Origin: an uncultured Clostridia bacterium
Lineage (GTDB): Bacteria > Bacillota > Clostridia > Oscillospirales > CAG-272
Assembly: GCA_904502015.1 (NCBI GenBank)
Contig: CAJGEA010000038.1
Coordinates: forward strand, 1 to 11,860
DNA: 11,860 bases
Direction: 5' to 3'
A model generated the notes under the pieces. That model ran no database searches and was not told the DNA's origin. It was given only the letters and a program-made list of their open reading frames with translations. Positions 6,794-11,860 of this stretch are shown one piece after another; position 1 is the stretch's first letter, and the number at the start of each line of letters is the position of its first letter. The position numbers were made by a program, and so were the translations under genes.

Positions 6794-9058
6794 TTACTGA
6801 GTCACGTAGTCCACGTACACGTAACCCGACACCGAGTGATCACCGTTGGCCACCGTGTAGGCGATGCGGTATGTGGTATAGGCCGGCACGGTTTCCTCGC
6901 CCAGCGCCGTGTAGCTGCCGTCCTCGCCAAGAACCTCCACCACGTCAGAGGGTGTGCCGTACTCAAACGCCAGCTCGCGCAGGGCGGTCTTGAATTTGGC
7001 GCAGTCCATAGCGGGATCGGCTACCATAGCCACCGCCACGTCAACGGTTTCGGTATAGGTCAGGGTGAGAGCGTCGGCCTCTCCCTTGGCGGCAGACACG
7101 GTCACGTTTCCTGCGCCCACGGGCATACCCGCAATCTCACCGACCGCCACGGGGGTGTACGCCGAGGAGCGCACGCCGTCCGAGGTGGCGATGTACGCCA
7201 CCAGCGTATAGGTGCCGGGGGCGAGCATCGGAATCGAGAATGTCACGGCCGAGGCGGTCACGGTAAAGGATTTCTCATCGGCGTAGGGGGTGGTTGCGGC
7301 ATTTTCCGTGTCAGGCGCATCCAGGTGAACGAGTCCGCCCTTGGCATCCGCCAGCGCGAACGCCACCTTGTAGGGCTCATCCTTGACGTACAGGAGGGTG
7401 TCAGTCACGGTCAGTGAGCCGCCGCCCACCGTGAGCGTGGTGCCGTCCAGCACAACGCCCTCAAAGCGGCTGTCGGTAATAGCGGCAAAACGGATGTTCA
7501 GCTCCATCCGCTCGGTGTCGTTTATGTCAATCACCTCAGCGTCCTTGACCTCGGTATAGTGGGCAAGCATGGTGGCAAAGCGGGCCATCTCCTTTTCCCT
7601 CGCGGCCGCAATACCTTCATCGTTGGCAAGACAGATACCGTTCCACTTGTAGTACTTCGCCGTGATGGCGGCATCCACGAACGCCGCCTCCATGCCCGCG
7701 ATCACGCCATCCAGATCGCGGCGGCAGGTCAGACCGACCTCCCCGAGGAACTGACGGAATGCTGCCATCTGCTCGGCGCGGCCCTCGCCCTGAATCATCA
7801 TCATCATCTCGCCGGTATAGCCGCTTGCGCCGAACATTACGTGAACGTTACCGATATTCACCTTGCCGTCCGCAAAGGTGTCGCCAAACTTGGCGGTCTT
7901 TCCGCTCGTGAAACAGACGGTGGCACGCTCGCCGTTCGGAATATTTGCGTATCCGTAATCCTGGTTATAATCCACCTCGTCTCCCGAGGCCACTACGTAG
8001 TCGATGCCGTCAAAGCCCGAGAATTTCAGAGTCAAGTGCAGTTGGCCCCTCCCATCCTCGTAGTTCGACACCCGGAACAGGTCGGTCGCCCGATCGGCAC
8101 TCATGACCTGAACGAGGGAAACCTTCTGATCGAGCAACGAATAGAACGCGCCGTAGCACAGATCGTCCTTCATCACGAAGTAGGATACGTTGCTGTGTTC
8201 GGGCCGGATACCCAGCACGCAGTTCTCCCAGTAGCCCTTGGCGTTGTCTGCCACAAAGCATTCCACGCTCTCGCCGTCCCGGTTGTTCTTCATGGAAAGC
8301 TCATAGCGCTCGCCGGGGATGTAGGTCATACGCTGCTCGTACTGCTCGGTGGCCGAGGTGCGGTACAGCTCGTAGACGTCCTTGCCCTCGGCGTTTCGGT
8401 AGCGGACACAAACGTCCATGATGTCCAGCGCATTGACACCGTCGGTGCCCGTGTAATGCTCAATGAGCATCTCGGAGTTCTCGTCCACGTGCAGGTAGTA
8501 GCGGCTGTCACCCGCCCGGACCCACTTGTCCACCACGCGCACGTTCTTTTTGACATTGTCAATCAGCTCGGCAGCGATCTCGGCGGTGAACACGATGTTC
8601 GTCGTAAGGTTTTCAAAATATGCGTAGGAGTTGTTGTCCTCCTCGAACTCGCTGAAGTAGAAGGTGTCGCCCTCCTTCTCCAGCTTGCCCGCATCGTTTC
8701 CGCCGTTGGGCTCAATGACCTCACGCGCAAGGGGGGTCATCGTGAGTTTCTTTTCGGTGGCGCGCGCGCTGAGGTAGGTAACGCCCAGATTCTCGGTCGC
8801 GCGTGCAGCGAGGGTGTTCATTACGTCCACGCCGTTGTCAAAAATACTGCCCTCGTTATGGAGCAGGTCAGCGTCGAGGCGCTCGCCCGCCAGCAGGAGT
8901 CGGACGGCGTCCTTGCCGCTCATGCCGTCGGGGAGCTCGGTAAGGAAACCGCCGCCGTCTCCGCCATTTCCGCCAACGCCTCCGTTGCCGCCGCTGCAGG
9001 CCGCGAGGACGGAGATCAGCAGAGCCGCCAATAATACCGTTGATAGGATCTTTTTCAT
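6794..9058 (-). CDS. Large lipoprotein of unknown function
   Basis: Predicted membrane-anchored exported protein, 754 aa. The start at 9058 is set by AAGGAGG (9067-9073) and the signal peptide MKKILSTVLLAALLISVLAAC, where lipobox LAAC places the lipidated cysteine at C21. A Gly/Asn-rich spacer (22-37) follows, as is common for surface lipoproteins. I do not recognise the body. Residues about 130-400 are rich in beta-strand and aromatic residues (YYLHVDENSEMLIEHYTG, YELYRTSATEQYEQRMTYIPG). Residues about 425-505 look helical. Residues about 535-670 look like one or two Ig-like beta domains (LAPGTYTLVAYIATSDG). The last 80 residues (DCAKFKTALRELAFEYG to the end) form a separate small C-terminal unit. 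It has its own promoter and terminator and no operon partner. Substrate binding, adhesion or envelope roles are all possible. Confidence 0.75.
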   Translation of the reverse strand: MKKILSTVLLAALLISVLAACSGGNGGVGGNGGDGGGFLTELPDGMSGKDAVRLLLAGERLDADLLHNEGSIFDNGVDVMNTLAARATENLGVTYLSARATEKKLTMTPLAREVIEPNGGNDAGKLEKEGDTFYFSEFEEDNNSYAYFENLTTNIVFTAEIAAELIDNVKKNVRVVDKWVRAGDSRYYLHVDENSEMLIEHYTGTDGVNALDIMDVCVRYRNAEGKDVYELYRTSATEQYEQRMTYIPGERYELSMKNNRDGESVECFVADNAKGYWENCVLGIRPEHSNVSYFVMKDDLCYGAFYSLLDQKVSLVQVMSADRATDLFRVSNYEDGRGQLHLTLKFSGFDGIDYVVASGDEVDYNQDYGYANIPNGERATVCFTSGKTAKFGDTFADGKVNIGNVHVMFGASGYTGEMMMMIQGEGRAEQMAAFRQFLGEVGLTCRRDLDGVIAGMEAAFVDAAITAKYYKWNGICLANDEGIAAAREKEMARFATMLAHYTEVKDAEVIDINDTERMELNIRFAAITDSRFEGVVLDGTTLTVGGGSLTVTDTLLYVKDEPYKVAFALADAKGGLVHLDAPDTENAATTPYADEKSFTVTASAVTFSIPMLAPGTYTLVAYIATSDGVRSSAYTPVAVGEIAGMPVGAGNVTVSAAKGEADALTLTYTETVDVAVAMVADPAMDCAKFKTALRELAFEYGTPSDVVEVLGEDGSYTALGEETVPAYTTYRIAYTVANGDHSVSGYVYVDYVTQ

Positions 9059-9085
9059 AGATAGGTCCTCCTTGGTGCAGGTTCG

Positions 9086-9135
9086 AGAGAGGGATGTCGG
9101 CAAGGGCAAGCCGCCCGCCCCGCGTCCTCCTCTCT
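9086..9135 (-). other. Possible stem in the 5' leader of the lipoprotein mRNA
   Basis: The leader of about 75 nt between the promoter and the ribosome binding site is GC-rich. On the - strand it begins with AGAGAGG (9129-9135), which can pair with CCTCTCT (9086-9092). Weaker GGGC/GCCC pairing is possible inside. The stem would sit just upstream of the ribosome binding site at 9067-9073. Regulatory function is speculative. Confidence 0.3.
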
Positions 9136-9138
9136 TTC

Positions 9139-9167
9139 AGTATACCATAAAAAGGAAATTTTGTAAA
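9139..9167 (-). promoter_or_regulatory. Promoter of the lipoprotein gene
   Basis: On the - strand, TTTACA (9162-9167) is followed after 17 bases by TATACT (9139-9144). A TG immediately upstream (TGG-TATACT) gives an extended -10. Initiation would be near 9132. It is divergent from the tRNA promoter about 35 bases away, and the DNA between them is A-rich. Confidence 0.8.
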
Positions 9168-9202
9168 GAGGACAAAAAATCAAAAAAAATTTGCAAATCC
9201 TC

Positions 9203-9231
9203 TTGACAGACGCGAAAGAATATGCTATAAT
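9203..9231 (+). promoter_or_regulatory. Promoter of tRNA-Val
   Basis: A perfect TTGACA (9203-9208) and perfect TATAAT (9226-9231) with a 17-base spacer. TG at 9223-9224 gives an extended -10. The -10 box ends 11 bases before the first tRNA base, so transcription starts almost at the mature 5' end. Such full consensus is normal for stable RNA genes. Confidence 0.92.
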
Positions 9232-9242
9232 ACCACCGTTGC

Positions 9243-9319
9243 GGAGGCATAGCTCAGCTGGTTAGAGCGCATGCTTGACATGCATGAGGTCATTGGTTCG
9301 ATCCCAACTGTCTCCACCA
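9243..9319 (+). tRNA. tRNA-Val (anticodon GAC)
   Basis: The cloverleaf folds fully. The acceptor is GGAGGCA with TGTCTCC (one G-U). The D arm is GCTC/GAGC. The anticodon stem is CATGC/GCATG with loop TTGACAT, giving anticodon GAC, which reads GUC and GUU valine codons. The variable loop is AGGTC. The T arm is ATTGG-TTCGATC-CCAAC. The outermost T-arm pair would be A-C, a single mismatch. Discriminator A and CCA (9317-9319) are encoded. The gene stands alone, not in a tRNA cluster. Confidence 0.95.
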
Positions 9320-9360
9320 AAGCAAAAAGGACTGCTCGCGCAGTCCTTTTTGCTTTGGTG
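9315..9360 (+). terminator. tRNA terminator hairpin overlapping the CCA end
   Basis: A perfect 21-base-pair stem (9315-9335 and 9340-9360, loop TCGC) has an inner core AAAAAGGACTGC/GCAGTCCTTTTT that is a standard intrinsic terminator with its T-run inside the stem. The outer arm begins with CACCAAAG, so the last five tRNA bases, including CCA, belong to the stem and are repeated in reverse complement at 9353-9360. Confidence 0.88.
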
Positions 9361-9382
9361 AGGACACACTTGGCTGAGAACA

Positions 9383-9399
9383 TGCGGCCGAAAGCCGCA
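9383..9399. repeat. Small hairpin downstream of the tRNA
   Basis: TGCGGC and GCCGCA separated by CGAAA form a short stable hairpin. It has no T-tract and lies in non-coding DNA between the tRNA terminator and repeat copy B. Its role is unknown. Confidence 0.4.
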
Positions 9400-9442
9400 G
9401 TGCAAGCTGCCAACAACCGCCGAGGCTTAATAAATCATTTAC

Positions 9443-9600
9443 AAATTGGGGTTTGTAGGGGGGCGAGGAGAACGGCGAGAGAAACTTCTTGCAAGAAGTT
9501 TCCCTCGCACTCCCTTCAAGAACCTTCAAAAAAATATTTTCAAAATATATTGTGAAATATATATTTTTCCAAGTTTCTTGAAGCCCAGAAACTTTTTTTC
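9443..9600 (-). repeat. Interspersed palindromic repeat, copy B (inverted relative to copy A)
   Basis: Reverse complement of the element at 1-142. Blocks on the + strand in order: AAATTGGGGTTT (9443-9454), GGAGAACGGCGAGA, the perfect 20-base palindrome AAACTTCTTGCAAGAAGTTT (9482-9501), TCAAGAACCTTCAAAAA, then an AT-rich stretch to about 9570, then TTTCTTGAAGCCCAGAAAC. The arms around the palindrome extend from 9475 to 9508 with one mismatch. These arms differ in sequence from copy A (GCGAGAG rather than GGGGG) yet stay complementary, so the secondary structure, not just the sequence, appears conserved. No open reading frame of note. Confidence 0.85.
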
Positions 9601-9639
9601 AAAAAAGTTTCTGGTGGGGTGCAGGGGTGAAACCCCTGC
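9585..9639. repeat. Two consecutive hairpins bordering repeat copy B
   Basis: The first hairpin has arms CCAGAAACTTTTTT (9585-9598) and AAAAAAGTTTCTGG (9601-9614), a 14-base stem with a two-base centre. The second has arms GCAGGGGT (9621-9628) and ACCCCTGC (9632-9639) around GAA. The window start (GGTTCTGG...) resembles the edge of the first hairpin, so it is probably the natural end of the same repeat family. From 9640 to 9759 no promoter, gene or clear structure is evident. Confidence 0.6.
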
Positions 9640-9759
9640 GTGCCCGCTCCCCGACAAATCCAAATTTGCGGAACACAACCCAAAGGTTACCCCGCAAAAA
9701 TTCCACCGCTTCACATACAAACCTTAATTTCACGATATGACCCCAGGAAGGCAACACCC

Positions 9760-10533
9760 ATGAAAACCAACTACCATACCCATACCCCCCGATGCAACCA
9801 CGCCATTCACGACGAGCGTGCCTATGTGGAAACCGCGCTGGCCGCGGGCTTCAAGATCCTCGGCTTTGCCGACCACGTCCCCTACCCCTATGAGGACGGC
9901 TACGTCTCTCCCATGCGCATGCGCCCCGACGAGACGGCGGACTACGTGGACACCCTGAACGCGCTCAAGCACGAGTACCGCGGCGAGATCGACATTCACG
10001 TCGGCTTTGAGGCCGAGTACTTCCCCGCCCTCTTTGACCGTCTGCTGGAGCATCTTGAGCCCTACGACTACGAGTATCTCATCCTCGGTCAGCACTACAA
10101 CACCGACGAGCGCACGGGGAGCTATAACGGCGTCCCCACCGCCGACCGTGCCGCACTGGACACCTACGTGGACGAATGCTGCCGAGCACTCAACACGGGC
10201 GCGTTCACCTACTTCGCCCACCCCGACCTTCTGCGCTTTACGGGCGACGAGTCCATCTACCGCGCCGCAGTCCGCGCCCTGTGCCGCGAGGCAAAATCCT
10301 GCGGCGTACCGCTGGAATACAACCTACTCGGCCTACACACGGGCCGCCATTACCCCCAGCGCGCCTTCTGGGAGGAAGCCGCCGCCGTGGGCAACAAGGT
10401 CATCATGGGCTGGGATGCCCACCAGACCGAGGGGCTGACCATCCCCGACACCGAGGCGCGCGCCGAGACCACCCTCTGCGAACTGGGGCTGACACGCATC
10501 AAAACCCCGACCCTGATCCGCCCCCGCCGCTGA
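9760..10533 (+). CDS. hisK: Histidinol-phosphatase, PHP (HisJ/HisK) family
   Basis: Predicted cytoplasmic metal-dependent phosphoesterase, 257 aa, that would convert L-histidinol phosphate to L-histidinol, the penultimate step group of histidine synthesis. The ATG at 9760 has AGGAAGG (9745-9751) 8 bases upstream. The longer frame back to 9640 runs through repeat DNA and is rejected. PHP metal-ligand motifs are all visible: HTH (6-8), H14, GFADH with H39, GFEAE with E84, GQH with H112, AHPD with H154, and GWDAH with D219 and H221. The length fits the family. No other histidine gene is nearby, so a related PHP phosphatase with another substrate remains possible. The MTA/SAH nucleosidase gene follows after 30 bases, probably in one transcript. 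Confidence 0.85.
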   Translation: MKTNYHTHTPRCNHAIHDERAYVETALAAGFKILGFADHVPYPYEDGYVSPMRMRPDETADYVDTLNALKHEYRGEIDIHVGFEAEYFPALFDRLLEHLEPYDYEYLILGQHYNTDERTGSYNGVPTADRAALDTYVDECCRALNTGAFTYFAHPDLLRFTGDESIYRAAVRALCREAKSCGVPLEYNLLGLHTGRHYPQRAFWEEAAAVGNKVIMGWDAHQTEGLTIPDTEARAETTLCELGLTRIKTPTLIRPRR

Positions 10534-10563
10534 TCGCCATTACGTATAAAAAGGAGAACCGCC

Positions 10564-11289
10564 ATGCGTCAACCCGTAGAGATCGGCATCATCGGTGCCA
10601 TGAGTATTGAGATCGACGCCCTGCGCGCCGCCATGACCGACACCGCCACCGAGGAGATCGGGGGCATCACCTTCGTTATCGGCGACCTGCGCGGACACCG
10701 CGTGGTGACCGCCAAGTGCGGCATCGGCAAGGTCTTTGCCGCCATGTGTACCCAGACCATGATTTTGCGCTACGCCCCCGCCGCCATCGTCAACTCGGGC
10801 GTGGCGGGCACGCTGTCCGAGCACCTGTCCATCGGGCAGGTCGCCATCGCCGAGCAGGTCGTCCAGCACGATATGGACACCTCCCCCATCGGCGACCCCG
10901 TGGGACTCATTTCGGGCATCAACGAGGTCTTTTTGCCCACCGACCGCCGCGTGACCGACCGTCTCGCCGCCTGCGTAGCCGAGATGGGCATCCCCCACCG
11001 CCGCGGCACCATTGCCTCGGGTGACCAGTTCATCTGCCGCACCGCCGACAAGGATCGCATTCGTTCGAACTTCACCACCCCCGAGCGTGAGGTGATCGCC
11101 TGCGAGATGGAGGGTGCCTCCATCGGGCAGGTCTGCTACGTCAACAAGACGCCCTACGGCATCCTCCGCGCCATTTCCGACGGCGGAGACGAGCAGGCGT
11201 TCGCCGATTACCCCACCTTCCTCGCCGCCGCCGCCAAGGCCGCCACCGAGGTCATGCTTCGATTCGTGGAGACGTGGGAAAAGGATTGA
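10564..11289 (+). CDS. mtnN: 5'-methylthioadenosine/S-adenosylhomocysteine nucleosidase
   Basis: Cytoplasmic nucleosidase, 241 aa, that removes adenine from methylthioadenosine and S-adenosylhomocysteine, clearing by-products of SAM use and, in species with LuxS, feeding AI-2 synthesis. The motifs are clear: IGAMSIEID with the catalytic-type Glu E16, SGVAG (78-82) of the phosphorylase-type fold, ASGDQF (151-156), the substrate-binding CEMEGASIGQVC (180-191) with M182 and E183, and RAISD with D206 as general acid. AAGGAG (10551-10556) lies 7 bases before the ATG. It is the second gene after the PHP phosphatase and is followed by a terminator. No luxS is in the window. Confidence 0.95.
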   Translation: MRQPVEIGIIGAMSIEIDALRAAMTDTATEEIGGITFVIGDLRGHRVVTAKCGIGKVFAAMCTQTMILRYAPAAIVNSGVAGTLSEHLSIGQVAIAEQVVQHDMDTSPIGDPVGLISGINEVFLPTDRRVTDRLAACVAEMGIPHRRGTIASGDQFICRTADKDRIRSNFTTPEREVIACEMEGASIGQVCYVNKTPYGILRAISDGGDEQAFADYPTFLAAAAKAATEVMLRFVETWEKD

Positions 11290-11298
11290 TACACAACG

Positions 11299-11332
11299 AA
11301 CCCCGCGTATGGCATGAGCCATACGCGGGGTT
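11299..11332 (+). terminator. Terminator after mtnN
   Basis: A perfect 15-base-pair stem (AACCCCGCGTATGGC at 11299-11313 with its complement at 11318-11332) has loop ATGA and runs into TTTTATG. It begins 10 bases past the mtnN stop. On the - strand the T-run is poor (GGTTCGTTG), so it ends the small membrane-protein gene less efficiently. Confidence 0.92.
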
Positions 11333-11338
11333 TTATGA

Positions 11339-11671
11339 TTACTTAAACTTACGTTTCAAAAGAGCCGCGCAGATCAGATCACTCGGAATGCGCGCGATGA
11401 AAAGATCGGAAAGCCCGGTTGCGATCAACCAAGCGATGCCCCAAACCATGTTGCCCCGAACCAAGGCCGCAGGATAGAGCCAAATGAGAACGCTAAGCAA
11501 GGTAGCCATCATAACCCACAGGATATCGTGTATCCATATCAATACCCGAAGAAACTTCTCATCCGCCCCAAGAGCCGCAGACAGGTCTTCCGCCTCGAAT
11601 TGTATGGGCTTGAAAAAGGTGATGTTCTTGAAACAGAAACGAAACCATTGCCCGAATGTAGGCTTGTTCAT
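11339..11671 (-). CDS. Small two-helix membrane protein, unknown function
   Basis: Predicted membrane protein of 110 aa. The start at 11671 is well supported by AAAAGGAGG (11677-11685) 5 bases upstream. A soluble N-terminal part of about 40 residues (MNKPTFGQWFRFCFKN, then an acidic stretch with EAEDL and ADEKF) is followed by two hydrophobic helices at about 43-68 and 74-95, then a basic tail ending KRKFK. The positive C-terminus suggests both ends face the cytoplasm. I recognise no domain. It converges with mtnN and has no operon partner inside the window. No good promoter was found in the 90 bases upstream. Confidence 0.7.
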   Translation of the reverse strand: MNKPTFGQWFRFCFKNITFFKPIQFEAEDLSAALGADEKFLRVLIWIHDILWVMMATLLSVLIWLYPAALVRGNMVWGIAWLIATGLSDLFIARIPSDLICAALLKRKFK

Positions 11672-11719
11672 GATTGCCTCCTTTTCGTTGGTTGGGGAGA
11701 TGCGGTTGTGAAACGGGAG

Positions 11720-11730
11720 AATTGGGGTTT
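11720..11730 (+). repeat. Short word shared with the palindromic repeats
   Basis: AATTGGGGTTT here also occurs at one edge of copies A (as its complement, 128-138) and B (9444-9454). It is followed by TGCGGCGAG rather than the palindrome, so it is at best a decayed edge of the same element. Eleven matching bases can arise by chance. Confidence 0.25.
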
Positions 11731-11753
11731 TGCGGCGAGTTTGTAGTTTGAAT

Positions 11754-11860
11754 ACACCTTCCCCAAGGGGGTCATCCTGAGCGACACCGCAAAGCGGTGG
11801 AGTCGAAGGATCACGCTTGGGGAAAGAGATTCTTCGACTTCGGGCTTCGCCCTCCGCTCA
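11754..11860. repeat. Interspersed repeat with nested inverted repeats (runs off window)
   Basis: Non-coding DNA built of nested complementary pairs: TTCCCCAAG (11759-11767) with CTTGGGGAA (11816-11824); CACCGC and GCGGTG (11785-11799); GTCGAAGGATC (11802-11812) with GATTCTTCGAC (11828-11838), one mismatch; and GGGC/GCCC (11842-11852). The words GTCATCCTGAGCG and GTCGAAGGATC are a style of dispersed repeat common between genes of gut bacteria, as I recall. The element is cut by the window end. Confidence 0.65.

Noticed and set aside
7559..9034. 491-codon open frame opposite the lipoprotein gene
   Set aside because: It is the mirror of a GC-rich gene with biased third positions. It has low-complexity His/Val/Gly-rich composition, no ribosome binding site and no domain. 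The same applies to the 305-codon frame at 363-1280 and the 260-codon frame at 10540-11322.
9243..9319. tRNA-Val as a degenerate or pseudo-tRNA because of the A-C pair in the T arm
   Set aside because: All other stems, invariant bases and the CCA end are intact, and the promoter is full consensus. One terminal mismatch is tolerated.
9243..9600. tRNA-linked integration site of a mobile island
   Set aside because: No integrase, no direct repeat of the tRNA 3' end elsewhere in the window (only the inverted copy in the terminator), and the genes on both sides look chromosomal.
9443..9640. CRISPR-like repeat cluster
   Set aside because: The hairpins differ from one another and there are no regularly spaced identical repeats or cas genes.

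Overview
The window looks like a chromosomal segment of an uncultured, fairly GC-rich member of the Bacillota, probably a gut-type clostridium. The reasons are near-consensus sigma-A promoters (TTGACA-17-TATAAT), strong AAAGGAGG ribosome binding sites, lipoprotein signal peptides, a TasA/CalY-like secreted protein, a PHP-type histidinol phosphatase, and palindrome-rich intergenic repeats. The taxonomic placement is inference from style, not from a marker gene.

Layout. 1-383: intergenic DNA with one copy of an interspersed palindromic repeat, a GC-rich hairpin and a good promoter. 384-2814 (+): a three-gene polar amino acid ABC importer operon (binding lipoprotein, permease, ATPase) closed by a palindromic terminator at 2825-2852. 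2873-6473 (-): a two-gene secreted-protein operon, transcribed right to left from a promoter at 6643-6671. Its first gene encodes a 973-residue multi-module surface protein and its second a 220-residue TasA/CalY-like protein. 6794-9058 (-): a 754-residue lipoprotein of unknown function with its own promoter and terminator. 9203-9360 (+): tRNA-Val(GAC) with a consensus promoter and a terminator hairpin that swallows its CCA end. 9361-9759: a second, inverted copy of the palindromic repeat plus two hairpins. 9760-11289 (+): a PHP-family histidinol phosphatase followed by MTA/SAH nucleosidase, then a terminator. 11339-11671 (-): a small two-helix membrane protein. 11754-11860: part of another interspersed repeat, cut off by the window edge.

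The most unusual item is the binding protein at 384-1271. Its sequence is a circular permutation of the ordinary family 3 amino acid-binding fold. After an intact lipoprotein signal, the segment that is normally C-terminal comes first, and the normally N-terminal segment comes second. The total length is that of one complete domain and the ligand-contacting residues are all present. Promoter, ribosome binding site, signal peptide and cognate permease and ATPase genes are all in place, which argues for a working protein rather than debris. A misassembly cannot be excluded from the sequence alone.

The second theme is cell-surface proteins of unknown role. The TasA-like protein and its large partner resemble matrix or fibre systems that use a SipW-type signal peptidase, but no such peptidase is encoded here.
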